Positions 46,376 to 56,782 are shown, numbered from the stretch's first letter. The stretch: 64,000 nucleotides of DNA from Diadophis punctatus similis (GCA_023053685.1 JALIGW010000025.1:10619953-10683952); one strand, 5' to 3'. Notes: generated by a model not told the origin, from the letters alone. Made by a program: numbers and translations.

Positions 46376-46751
46376 AGCAAAGCTCCTTTGCTTAAATGTG
46401 ATTCCCTTTGTAAGAAATAGGCATTCTAATCCATTTCTGCATCAGATTGAAGTGCTATTGTTAATAGTTGCTATTAAACACACACGATTTTCCATTTATT
46501 GTGTTTTTCACAAGACAGATGTTTCTTTTGGGGTTTTCTGAGAAATGGGAAAATGGAAGGACATTAGTCTTCTGAACCATGTGTTTTTCCAGGAAGAACA
46601 TTTGCCTTAAAGCTTAATGAAACAAAATCATTGACGTTCCCTCCATGTTTGAACACTCACCATTCCTCCAATGAAACAAAAGCCATTCATATGCCAATAC
46701 AACTTGTGTCTCTCATCACATTAAGCCAGGTTGGAAATAAACCCCTTAGGA

Positions 46752-46886
46752 CAGGGGTAGGCAAAGTTGGCTCTTCTATGACTCATGGACTTCAACTCCC
46801 AGAATTCCTGAGCTAGCATGATTGGCTCAGAAAGTCTGGGAGTTGAAGTCCATGAGTCATAGAAGAGCCAACTTTGCCTACCCCTG
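46752..46886. mobile_element. Foldback hAT MITE (135 bp)
   Basis: CAGGGGTAGGCAAAGTTGGC and complement at the ends, GACTTCAACTCCCAG in the arms, perfect duplication CCTTAGGA (46744-46751, 46887-46894). The arms differ from the 45612 element except for the GACTTCAACTCCC core. Confidence 0.95.
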
Positions 46887-47306
46887 CCTTAGGAAATGGC
46901 CACCAGAGTCTCCACTGGACCCTGCATTTGGAGGGCCTTGAACATGCTGCCTCGTCTTTCCAAACTTCACTACAAATAGTCATCATGCACTAGTGGTTTA
47001 TGAAATATATTGGCATGACTTCTTCCCAGTGAAATTTGATTTTGTTCCATAATTACATTTTTATTCTCCCATCTGTTCCATGGAACCCTAAATGAAATAA
47101 CTTTCCAGAAAATATTGTAATTTGTTTTAAATCCTAAAATATACAACAGGTAAAAATAAGAATCTGGTCCTTGCCAGCTTTTTTTTTTTAGTCACCATTC
47201 CAATATATAATTTCATTTCTCCATATGGCCTTAGAGCTCACTGAAATATTTGAACTACCAGCCCTCAGGACTTACTGAAGTACTTATGCAAGCTTTAATT
47301 TAGTTA

Positions 47307-47640
47307 CCGTATTTTTTGGAGTATAAGATGCACCGGAGTATAAGATGCACCTTAGTTTTTGGGGAGGAAAATGGGGGAAAAAAATCTGGCTAGCGTCCTT
47401 AGTCTGGTCAGCTTCAGCACATTATTTTATCCCCTGGTTAGGACTGAAAAAAACATTCTTCTGAGGGAGTAGCAATGAAAAAGCCTGAAAGTCGGTAAGA
47501 GCCGGGAAGATCGTTAGTGCCTCGTTAGGGCTGGAAAAAAGCTTCAAAAAAAAAACTACATTCAGAGTATAAGACGCACACAAATTTTCAGTCTCTTTTG
47601 GGGGGGGGGGAAGGTGCGTCTTATACTCCGAAAAATACGG
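47307..47640. mobile_element. TA-flanked MITE with CCGTATTTTT ends (334 bp)
   Basis: Left CCGTATTTTTTGGAGTATAA and right TTATACTCCGAAAAATACGG with TA flanks (47305-47306, 47641-47642). GTATAAGACGCAC blocks lie inside both ends. Tc1/mariner-like by target site; no coding. Confidence 0.88.
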
Positions 47641-47749
47641 TAGCTATTAGTGTTTTATTCTCTCAGGACTTGAATCCAAAACTTTCAGCTTTCTAAGTGG
47701 AAGATAAGGGGTTGCAAGAATTGGATTGCTCTCATACTCTATTCTAGGA

Positions 47750-47990
47750 TCATTTGGGGAGTGGGAGTACCTTTAAGTCAGTTTTTGATTCCTGGCAACT
47801 ATCTGGACAAGCCCCTGCAGTTTTTCTGGCAAGATTTCAGAAGTGATTTGCCTTTGCCTGCTTCCTGGAGCTGAGAGACAGCATCTGCATCAAGATCTCC
47901 TAGTTGGCTTTGTGCCAAAGGCAGACTAGAACCCAGGACTTCACAGTTCCTAGCCTGATGCTTTAACCATTACACCATACTATGATCTTG
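47750..47990 (-). mobile_element. tRNA-derived SINE
   Basis: Minus strand: tRNA-like head ending ...GTATGGTGTAATGGTTAAAG near 47985, GTGAAGTCCTGGGTTC, a CTTCTGAAATCTTGCCAGAA-like block and CTGCAGGGGCTTGTCC. Related to the SINE at 2079. Confidence 0.75.
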
Positions 47991-48228
47991 CCTTTATCAC
48001 CAGGAAGTTTGGGACTGGTCCTCGGATCCACAAACAGCAAACATTGTGGCAAAATATGATGACAAATATGGTCAGAACTAGTTATAAAACTAAAATTTCT
48101 ACTATAAAATTTCTTTTCTTTATCATTTTAGTTTTTCCTTCCAAAGAGAGCTTTTGGATGGCACAGGCATTGTTAGTATGTTTTGGGTGGGACCAAAATA
48201 TCAACACCATTCCTAGGTAGAGTTTGTA

Positions 48229-48229
48229 G

Positions 48230-48262
<33 letters not shown>

Positions 48263-48273
48263 TGTGTGTGTGT
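48229..48273 (+). repeat. (GT)n microsatellite
   Basis: About 20 GT units with one TATG interruption. Confidence 0.97.
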
Positions 48274-48403
48274 TTAAAAGCAGGTAAATCTCATGACCTA
48301 GATCTATCATCCTAGAGTTTGATATTTTCACATGAAATCACTCATGTCCATAGCATTATCCTTTGAAACTGCAAGAGTATGATGGTTCATGCAAGATCCA
48401 GGG

Positions 48404-48677
48404 CAGAGGTGGGTTCCTGCCTGTTCAGACCGGTTCTACAGAACCGGTAGCGGGAAATTTTCCCCACTCGCCAAACCTGCAGCTATGGCCAGCTGGATAC
48501 CCCCTCAAACTGGCTCTCTCAGAAGCGCCATAGGCGCCGCCATCTTGTTTTTTGCTTCTGCACATGCGCAGAAGCTGGGTTTTTAGCACTGTGCACGCGT
48601 GAACTGCGCCCGCGTCTGTGCCCACACAACACATCAGGAAGCGAACCAGCAGCGAGGTAAGCCAGAACTCACCCCTG
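48404..48677. mobile_element. Non-autonomous hAT (274 bp)
   Basis: Ends CAGAGGTGGGTTCC and AGAACTCACCCCTG; flanks ATCCAGGG and ATCCAAGG (48396-48403, 48678-48685; one mismatch). Contains GCCGCCATCTTGTTTTTTGC and CTGCACATGCGCAGAAGC. Close relative of 37629-37880. Confidence 0.92.
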
Positions 48678-48762
48678 ATCCAAGGGAAGACTCCTGAAAT
48701 TTCACAATATTTGTTCTTGTTCTCATGAGATTTCAATATTTTTAATATTTTAATATTATATA

Positions 48763-49010
48763 AGAGCCACGGTGACTCAGTTGTTAGAGTGCAGTACTGC
48801 AGGCTATTTCTGCTGACTCTCGGCTGCCTGCAATTTGGTAGTTCGAATCTCACCAGGCTCAAGGTTGACTCAGCCTTCCACCCTTCTGAGGTGGGTAAAA
48901 TGAGGACCCAGATTGTTGGGGGCAATAGGCTGACTCTGTAAACTGCTTAGAGAGGGCTGTAAAAGCACTATGAAGCCGTATGTAAGTCTAAGTGCTATTG
49001 CTATTGCTAT
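48763..49010 (+). mobile_element. Sauria-like SINE
   Basis: GAGCCACGGTGACTCAGTTG to CTATTGCTATTGCTATT; full set of family blocks. Confidence 0.94.
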
Positions 49011-49224
49011 TTTCAATTCTCCTTTGGATGATTGAACTATTAAAAGAGCAATCAGTTCTTTACTAAAATTTAACAATCCTGAGCGCAGTTATCTATCTAA
49101 ATATTTTGATGACTGGCCCACCATGAGTCACTCTAGATCCCACTGTGTCGTACTCAATCTATTCCTCCTGCTAGGTGTTAATGATCTTCCCAGCTCTTAC
49201 TGGCTTGCATGCTCTTTCATTGTT

Positions 49225-49407
49225 ACTCTCTCAGAAGAAGGTTTTTTTAAGTCCTAACCAGGGGATAGAATAATGTGCTGAAGCTGACCAGACTAAGGAT
49301 GCTAGCCAGATGAATATCTGGTAGGCAGATTGTTTTCCCCTATTTTCTTCCCCAAAAACTAAGGTGCGTCTTATACTCCGGTGCGTCTTATACTCCGAAA
49401 AATACGG
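49225..49407. mobile_element. Half copy of the CCGTATTTTT MITE
   Basis: The right end CCGAAAAATACGG with TA following (49408-49409) and two copies of GTGCGTCTTATACTCCG are clear. The rest matches the interior of 47307-47640 in reverse; the left end is lost. Confidence 0.75.
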
Positions 49408-49804
49408 TAACTATTTATCTGAAAGTAGGAAAAACTCTAATCCAATCAATGACAGGCGATAGTACAACAGGTCCTCACACTGATTGTATTATTTGAGCCC
49501 CTTGTTTTCTATTCCATTCACAAATATTTGTTACAGTCCAGGTTCCCACTCCCCCCACCCCCAATCACATTCTTTGGATACACACAGATGTACTCTCAAG
49601 AGTCAATCTCAGAGCTGAAAGTATGATACATGTGTCATATCAGCAGTTACCATAAGGAAAATTGCTCTGGATTCAGTCTTTGAAACAGATGTCATTGTCT
49701 CTGCACAGCCATGATCCTTATCTTATGATTCTATAATGCAAATTAGAATCAATTTGTACTGATTCATCAAGGCTGGGCTGGGGAGAGAATGTTCTTATGT
49801 AGAA

Positions 49805-49993
49805 CCAAAGGTGCTTTTTTCAAGAGGCAACTGGACTTTCTTGTTTTTCTTTGAACACATTTCACTTCTCATCCAAGAAGCTTTTTCAGCTTCTTCAGAG
49901 AAGCTCAAAAAAACCCAAGAAAGTCCAGTTGCCTCTTGAAAAAAGCACCTTTGGGACAACCATGTCCTGGATGACTGAGAATCTCCATAGACA
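49805..49993. mobile_element. Foldback element with 13-bp target duplication
   Basis: Same family as 9038-9232 but opposite orientation. Arms AAGGTGCTTTTTTCAAGAGG and complement; tail GACAACCATGTCCTGG ... GAGAATCTCCATAGACA on the right only. Flanked by a perfect 13-bp repeat TTCTTATGTAGAA (49792-49804, 49994-50006). Confidence 0.8.
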
Positions 49994-50404
49994 TTCTTAT
50001 GTAGAAGTACACCTACTAATTTTATAACAGACTCAAGATTCATTTCAGAATATTCAGAATATTGCCGAATATTCCTGATTTGTTCAGCTTCTTATCTGTT
50101 ACACTGAACCACCACCCTGGTAATAATAATTGTATAGTATTATATTGTGATAGTATGTTCCCTTTGTTGTATGTCCCTTTGAGAGCTGTTTCACTGCAAA
50201 TTATTTGGTATATTCATAGCACAAAATATGTTTCAAGTAAATCTACCCATTTACAAATATGCATTGCAAACTTTCCTGGACCAGGAAGTTTTAGTGATGG
50301 CAATTCATATGTTTATGAACTGTTGATAGGATTTCAAAGTGATTTGCAATACTTCTAGATGGTTCAGAAAGCTAATTCCACTGCCCGTTTGCTGACTAGT
50401 AGAT

Positions 50405-50405
50405 T

Positions 50406-50448
<43 letters not shown>

Positions 50449-50516
50449 TTCATTCATTCATTCATTCATTCATTCATTCATTCATTCATTCATTTATTTA
50501 TTTATTTATTTATTTG
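50405..50516 (+). repeat. (TTTA)n (TTCA)n (TTTA)n compound array
   Basis: TTTA units, a central block of TTCA units and TTTA again, followed by LINE-tail-like CTATGCCGCCCTACTCCC. Confidence 0.95.
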
Positions 50517-50602
50517 GAGGTTCTTCTATGCCGCCCTACTCCCTAAGGATGTTAGTACCACAGGGTAAATCTGGTTTTAGATAAGTTTCAAGGTTGGGGT
50601 TA

Positions 50603-50831
50603 TGTAGGAGAAGAGCAGGTATAGCCTGGGGGTAGAGTTAAGTGAGTCATAAGCCTAGAATCATTATGTTCTCACAAATGGTCTAAGTCCGATTCTTTTT
50701 GAATTCCATTGACCCTTATCTGGCACCAATTTAGTGTTATGCATTAGTTGATTAGATTCTTGTATATAGGCTTGAGCAATAAATCTTCTGAAGTAGAACT
50801 TTCGTGTGACCCTGATCCTTTGTGCCTGACA
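50603..50831 (+). mobile_element. Retrovirus-like solo LTR (229 bp)
   Basis: TGTAGGAGAAGAGCAGG ... AGATTCTTGTATATAGGC, GAGCAATAAATCTTC, ending TGTGCCTGACA. Flanked by a perfect 5-bp duplication GGTTA (50598-50602, 50832-50836). Same family as 26841-27071. No viral genes remain. Confidence 0.85.
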
Positions 50832-51189
50832 GGTTAATGCCTATACAACCCTTGTTGCAGCTTTCAGTGTCTTCAAGACCACCTGCTCCATTCAGAATTT
50901 GCTTACACAATGCATATGGGTTAAGGTGGATGTTGTGGATTCCTTCTCCATGTGCTGACAAGGAAGACTTTCTTGGTCATCGTCTTCAGTGGTTAAAATA
51001 GTCCCTTGTTATTATTTTCCAAAAATAGTAAAAACAGTTCTTATTCATAAAGCAATGCTTCCCAAACTTCATTACCCAAAACTGCTTATCTTGCCTCCAG
51101 AAATTGTGGGTGCTCCATCACCGGAGTTTTTATGAAGAGATAGGACAGCCATTTGTCCAGAATTGTATTGTCCTCTGCTTGATCAGAAG

Positions 51190-51236
51190 GTTCATCTGGA
51201 AGATCTACAAGGTCCTTTCCAACTCTGTTATTCTAT
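51190..51236 (+). mobile_element. CR1 3'-terminal fragment
   Basis: AGATCTACAAGGTCCTTTCC followed by AACTCTGTTATTCTAT is the plus-strand CR1 terminus. Confidence 0.7.
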
Positions 51237-51418
51237 ATTACAAAAATTATATCATTGAATAATCTTTATGTCAAAGTACCATTGGTAACATTCATTGATT
51301 TTTCATCTTAATAGAAACGTTGGGAGATTTTCAAATCTATTTTAGTACATGTGGCAATCTTTAAGCCAATTTAAATTTATTGATTGATTTTTTTTGTAAG
51401 CTATCTAGAGGTGTTTTT

Positions 51419-51420
51419 CA

Positions 51421-51479
<59 letters not shown>

Positions 51480-51534
51480 ATGGACAAACAAACAAACAAA
51501 CAAACAAACAAACAAACAAATAAATAAATAAATA
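51419..51534 (+). repeat. (AAAT)n (AAAC)n compound array
   Basis: AAAT units, then AAAC units from about 51483, then AAAT again; preceded by LINE-tail-like TGTAAGCTATCTAGAGG. Confidence 0.95.
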
Positions 51535-52680
51535 GCAGTCGGCTTCCCTATTATAGCATAATATACTCCTACTACTTGTAATTTAACATGTTGTGGGAAC
51601 CCAGACATTGCAGTTGGTAAAATGTAGTTTACGATTTAGCACCATATGTGAGCTCAGCCGGTTGAGTCTTATTTGACAAACCCTAGTTAAACAATGGTTG
51701 TGTATGATGTATGGACCCACTTGTTTGGTTGCAACAAATTTTCAGGCACGGTTTTTTTTTAACTATAGAATGAAAAAAGACAATATGTTTGCTTTGAAGA
51801 TAATTGTATCCCAAAGGAAAGCCTGATTGGATAATGGAAGAGCTTTTCTATGATTTTTAATGCCAAGGATAGAATTTGTTTTCTTAGTTGCTCAGAAGTG
51901 TCATGAGCTGCTGACAGCTAAAAAGATGTATGTTTCATAACACAACCATTCTCCCCTCTGTATCTGAAGTTCCCACATGTAACCTGAGTGTGATCCATTA
52001 GTGAGTAACTGCTAGGTTTATAGCACTCTTTGGATGCATGATTCAGTGATATCAATCAAATGCAAATATTACACCAGATTATTATCCCTAAAATAATATG
52101 TTTGTACAATGAAATATGAGAGGATTTATGTTACCACTATTGGTGAAGACATCCTTTCTCAGATATGTCTTTGAAAGCTTCCCAAATTACTATGTAAGTT
52201 ACAATCCAATATCAAGAGATATAGCATCTCTATTATAACAAAACATAAAAACAAAATCTGTTGCAACAACATATTTTGTACAATACATTTGTACATACAA
52301 CTGTATACATACAATACAATTTATCACCGTCACATTAATATATTTAGGACTTCAAATCTTCTTACAATTGAACTGGTGATGATTGAGTCATATAAGGGGG
52401 TGATGTTGCTACAAGCTGAATTAATCTAGTAGAAGGCAGTGCCAAAGCACTTCCACAGTTACCAGGATTTGAGCAGATTAATAATCAAACTGATCATAGC
52501 CACTTATACAAGAATTTGGTAAAGCTTCGTGTTATAAATGTAAAACTGATATCATGGGTTTGGCTAGGATTCAAACACTCCAAGGGTGAAAGCCTTCAGA
52601 TATTGTTGGACTATGTCCGTGAGTATCATACAACATAGTTAGTCTTCAGGAAGAGCTACAGATTCCAATAAAGGAGAATA
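51535..52680. other. Mostly unique AT-rich stretch
   Basis: Some ACATACAATACA repetition near 52270-52320. No gene. Confidence 0.4.
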
Positions 52681-52684
52681 TTTG

Positions 52685-53280
52685 TAGCTCAGGGTTGAAA
52701 TGAGGGGTCCTTTGTGCTCTCTGATCTTTGTTGTTTTCTTGCAGGTGTTTCATTACCCAAACTAAGTAATATAATCAGTGCTAGTAACGAGTGGGATTTG
52801 CTCAGTTTATATTCTAGTGGCTTGCCCTGGGGTGGTCTTAGAGGTTCTTTGGTTGAGCTGTTTTCTGTTGGCTTGTTTGGCATTCCTTGATTAGGGTATT
52901 GTTTGCTTGATTGTTGGTCTGATGTTGATCTTGGAGTTCATATATGCTCATCTGGATGCTGAATGCTGATGGGGAGATGTTTTGGTCTTTTTGGTTGGTT
53001 GATTGTCTCTTTTGCATAGTATATAAATATTGTTTATGTCTATTGATGACTAATTTGTCCAGGCTTCTAGAAATTTCCTAGCATTTTTTGACTTGGATGG
53101 TCACAATTTCCCAATTGAAGCTATGGCTGAATCTGTCCATATGTTGTGAAATTAAAGAGTTTTCATTATGTCTTCTGGTTGATAGTTGGTGTTCATGGAT
53201 GTGTTCTGCCAGTTTTCTACTTGTTTGTACTATGTAGTAGGACTTCTGATAGTCTCATTACTGAGGTCAGTGGCATTATT
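52685..53280 (-). pseudogene. Penelope-like element, C-terminal (GIY-YIG side) remnant
   Basis: On the minus strand a frame near 53195-53100 reads LSTRRHNENSLISQHM ... HSFNWEIVTI, followed after a stop by EISRSLDKLVINRHKQ. The R(R)HNE...ISxHxD...HxFxW and xxREFLEAW...NRH pattern is that of the downstream half of Penelope-like endonuclease regions. The 3' part (to 52685) is non-coding. Several stops; RT absent. Called from pattern memory, so moderate confidence. Confidence 0.6.
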
Positions 53281-53304
53281 CTTGTCCCAATAATAATAAA
53301 TATA

Positions 53305-53881
53305 GAAGGGTGAGTCAAAAAGTAATTCCATTTTCTTTATTTCAGGTGAAGATTTTGATAAAAAATACCTGAAATGTTTCCCAGTTATAAATGATTATAT
53401 CATTTACGTTCTGAAATATTTTGCTTCTTACTTTTCAGGTTTTTAGACTCGCAAGGAAAATTCAAAATGGCTGCCCCCTTAGAGTTGCGTTAAAAACAAA
53501 GAGCAGTGATTGAATTCCTTGTTGCTGAGGGGGAAACCCCTGTGAACATTCACAGACGATTGCAAAATGTGTTTGAGGACAATACTTTAGATTATAGCCC
53601 CATGAAAGAGGGTTTGAAAGGCAAACATTATTCCAGTGACGAAGAAGTGAAAACTGCAGTGAAGAAGTGGCTCAAAGAACAGTCAACAGAATTTTACGAG
53701 GCAGGGATACATGCACTCATTCGAAGATGGAACATTGCTATTGGAAGAAACGGTGACTATGTTGAGAAGTAGGGATGTGATCCACAGAGGACCAGCTTCA
53801 TTTTGATGTATGCTACATGTTCCTGTGTTGGTAATTATATCTGTCCTAAAGAAAATAGCATTACTTTTTGACTCACCTTCG
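53305..53881 (+). mobile_element. Internally deleted mariner element
   Basis: The left end GAAGGGTGAGTCAAAAAGTA and right end TACTTTTTGACTCACCTTCG are inverted repeats with TA on both sides (53303-53304, 53882-53883). At about 577 bp the element is less than half the usual ~1.3 kb of a mariner. Confidence 0.88.
53468..53772 (+). pseudogene. Mariner transposase, N- and C-terminal ends joined by deletion
   Basis: Reads from ATG at 53468 (MAAPLELR) into an in-frame TAA at 53492-53494, then RAVIEFLVAEGETPVNIHRRL (N-terminal helix-turn-helix region). It jumps at about 53605 to GLKGKHYSSDEEVKTAVKKW (the C-terminal region after the catalytic D,D). It ends IAIGRNGDYVEK and TAG. The catalytic acidic residues and the middle of the protein are missing, so it cannot transpose itself. 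The normal enzyme cuts and pastes at TA sites. Confidence 0.88.
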
Positions 53882-54317
53882 TACAATGGATTCAGCTAAG
53901 CTGAATGCCAAAATCTGCTACATCAAATGTTAAGTTAATCACCACAGGAAGAGGAAGTTTTCAAGGCAAGCGTCTGAATTGTACAGAGATTACCTGTGGA
54001 AGTGAAAAAAAATCCAAGCAGGTTGTCATTGAATAGTCTCACAAGGCATCGTTGTAAATTAAACTATGTTAAACCCTCTATTCCCTTGGCTACTGTATGC
54101 AAAGTAATGTTCAAGTTGCAAAGATCTATGTCTTTGTGAAGAAATTAACATTAAGTTTAAAAAATGTTTAAAATTAAAAATAAATAAGCAGATGTTAAAA
54201 TGCTAATTACTTTTATAAAACACAGGCATGTATATCTTCAAGAGATCAAGGAGATTACAACAAAGCTCAGGGAACCAACAAAGGAAAATGATTCTTCTAT
54301 AGTGAAAGACTATAGAG

Positions 54318-54444
54318 CAGGAGTGCCCAACCTTGGCAACTTTAAGACCCGTGGACTTCAACTCCCAGAATTCCAGCAGCCAACCATGGAATTCTGGGAG
54401 TTGAAGTCCACAAGTTTTAGAGTTGCTAAGATTGGACATCTCTG
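54318..54444. mobile_element. Foldback hAT MITE (127 bp)
   Basis: CAGGAGTGCCCAACCTTGGC at the left and a diverged complement ending ACATCTCTG at the right; GACTTCAACTCCCAGAATTC in both arms. Flanks CTATAGAG and CTCTAGAG (54310-54317, 54445-54452; one mismatch). Confidence 0.9.
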
Positions 54445-54700
54445 CTCTAGAGGATAAAAACTAACAAAAGTGCTACAGTTTGTAAAATTTGTTGGAACGT
54501 ACCAGTTTTGCAGTCCTGTTCCCCACCCAATCAGGCACATCCATGAGGAATGGGGGAGTGGGAACACAAAAGACCAAGATGCCAGATGAGACCACATAAT
54601 TAGGGACCCACCTCTTTGTAATGTAGTGTTAATCACATGACATGAAGCTTCAATCATGCAGTCCTGCTCACCAATTGAGTTCCCCCCCCATCCCTTAGAA

Positions 54701-55189
54701 CAGCGGTTCTCAACCTGTGGGTCGTGACCCCTTTGGGGGTCGAACGACCCTTTCACAGGGGTTGCCTAAGACCATCGGAAAACACATATTTCCGATGGTC
54801 TTAGGAACCAAGACACCGCTCCTCTATCCATATCCAGGCGGGTCCACCCACATGCAAATAGACTACTGCAAAAAAAAAAATCTGTACCATGAGAACTTCT
54901 GACCATGCGCAGAAGCCAAATTTCCGGCACTGCGCATGTGTCACCATCTTGTTTTCAGCTTTTTTTTGCATTTAAAAAAAAATTCAGCACTGCACATGTG
55001 TGCGCGTGCAAAGCGCATGCGTGCCCACAAGGCCTGGCCACACAGTGCAGGAGGAAGCGAACCAGCAATGAGGTAAGTTAGAACCCACCCCTGAGTTTCC
55101 TAATAATTTTATTATTTTATGGTTGGGGTCACCACAACATGAGGAACTGTATTAAAGGGTCGCAGCATTAGGAAGGTTGAGAACCACTG
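54701..55189. mobile_element. SPIN-type hAT element
   Basis: Left end CAGCGGTTCTCAACCTGTGG and GGGGGTCGAACGACC, followed by the hairpin ACCATCGGAAAACACATATT / CCGATGGTCTTAGG. Right end GGTCGCAGCATTAGGAAGG and TTGAGAACCACTG. Flanks CCTTAGAA and CCATAGAA (54693-54700, 55190-55197). This matches my memory of the SPIN non-autonomous consensus, a family known for horizontal transfer among tetrapods. It carries a foreign insert (next entry). Confidence 0.9.
54892..55093. mobile_element. hAT fragment inside the SPIN element
   Basis: CATGCGCAGAAGCCAAATTTCC, a CACCATCTTGTTTTC block, GAAGCGAACCAGCAATGAGG, and a right end GAACCCACCCCTG. The left terminus is missing. Same family as 48404-48677. Confidence 0.75.
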
Positions 55190-55310
55190 CCATAGAAAGT
55201 CTTGCTCCCAATCCTTTGTCTGCTTTCCTATTCATATTCTGTGTTTTTTCCAATCAGGTTTCCCTGCAGGTACTGCATAATGGTTTGGGGAGATGTAAGA
55301 CTATATAAAC

Positions 55311-55641
55311 CAACGGTCCCCAACCTTTCCAGCTTAGCGGCCTGGCGCGGGGGGGGGACGTATTAGTGGCAGGTGCACACAGTTCCATTTGTGAGAGTAG
55401 CAGACACAGGCACTCTCCACTTGCACAAATGGAGCGGGGGCTGCTTGCGCTCCTGCGCAAAGCTTCACTCTTGTGAAAGGAGAGCACTCATGCATTGTGT
55501 GAATGGAGCTTCACGTGCTAGTGCAAGCACCTCTGTTCATGCAAGTGGAGCTTCGCGCATGCTTGCCCATCACTCCCATGACCCGGTTTCAAACAGGCCG
55601 TGGCCCAGTAGTGGGCTGCAGCCAGGAATTGGGGACCCCTG
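55311..55641. mobile_element. Non-autonomous hAT (331 bp)
   Basis: Ends CAACGGTCCCCAACC and AATTGGGGACCCCTG; perfect duplication ATATAAAC (55303-55310, 55642-55649). GC-rich interior with GTTCCATTTGTG / ATGGAGC inverted pieces. Confidence 0.92.
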
Positions 55642-55649
55642 ATATAAAC

Positions 55650-56685
55650 CACCATTCTTACAAATACAGTCTTCTTATACTTTGCACCAACTCATTGGTG
55701 ACTGATTCTATGCTAATGTCATTTAAACACATCATCTTTCCGATTAATGTGAGCTATTTCCTGCAATTTAGTCAGTTAGGTATTAGATTTTTAGAAAAGC
55801 ATTATCAACTGATACGCATGTAAGAATTTTATGTATGTATTATGAAGATTTATAACTTGTCCTTCAATCAAAATTCCAACTGTGATTTGTCTCTGGCACA
55901 ATGAGTCCTAGGTCATCAGTTATCATGTCATTGTTCATGCATTTAATTCTCTGACATTTCTCTCTCTCAGGCAGTACAAACTACAAAAGAAAAAGAAAAA
56001 AGAAAGAATGAAAAAGGTAAAAGGCATTCTGGCTAGAGTAAGAAGATTAAAACCATTCTTTACTAAATGGACACATTTGTATTCTCAGCAGAAGATATAA
56101 CCAAGATTGTAACAGGAGGAGGAGGAGGAGGAAGAGGAGGAGGAGGAGGAGGAGGAGGGAGGGAGGGAGGGAGGGAGGAAGGAAGGAAGGAAGGAAGGAA
56201 GGAAGGAAGGAAGGAAGGAAGGAAGGAAGGAAGGAAGGAAGGAAGGAAGGAAGGATCAAAACTGGGAAATAATTTTATATATCCCAAAGGAAGATAATCT
56301 TGAATTTAATCTAAACATCTCCACTCCCCAGGATGTGTAAGTAGACAAAAAATTGTAATCCCTCTTGCTAGGCCAAGTTCACACAGGTCTTAATGTTGGT
56401 TTATCAGTTTTGATGTTTCAAATGGGCCACAGCTCACTTGCAGAGAGTATGGTACCAGGTTCAGTTCCAATTAAGAATAGCTAAGTAGCAAGTGATGGGA
56501 GTCTGATGCATTGCAGTCAACAGTCCCGTATATAATGACATAAATACCTTGACTGAAAGCTGAAAGCTTCTTCTAAGCTTTTTAGCACTGAGGGATCTCA
56601 TACTGCTTATTGGCAGAGAAAGGTTTCTTTCGAAATTGAGAAACTGGTGAGACATTAGGACACAAAACACAGAAACTGACAAAAT
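55650..56685. other. Unique stretch around the GGAA array
   Basis: Apart from the purine array at 56115-56254 no feature is recognised. Confidence 0.4.
56115..56254 (+). repeat. (GGA)n (GGGA)n (GGAA)n purine array
   Basis: GGA units, GGGA units, then about 20 GGAA units. Frames across it are low-complexity. Confidence 0.96.
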
Positions 56686-56697
56686 GTAAGCCTAGAG

Positions 56698-56775
56698 CAG
56701 TGGCCCCCAACCTTTGGGGCACCAGGGACCAGTTCCTGGCATGCCGGTCCACAGATCGGGAGTTGGAGACCCCTG
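56698..56775. mobile_element. Very short hAT MITE (78 bp)
   Basis: CAGTGGCCCCCAACC at the left and GTTGGAGACCCCTG at the right, with an internal GGGACCAGTTCCTGG palindrome. Flanks GCCTAGAG and GCCTAGAC (56690-56697, 56776-56783). Confidence 0.88.
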
Positions 56776-56782
56776 GCCTAGA

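Noticed and set aside
48425..48925. 166-codon minus-strand frame
   Set aside because: Spans a hAT and a SINE; an artefact of two repeats in a row.
50405..51534. CRISPR-like regular repeats
   Set aside because: These are simple TTTA/TTCA and AAAT/AAAC tetranucleotide arrays with no spacers.
53506..53772. A working mariner transposase
   Set aside because: The catalytic middle is deleted and a stop precedes the main frame.
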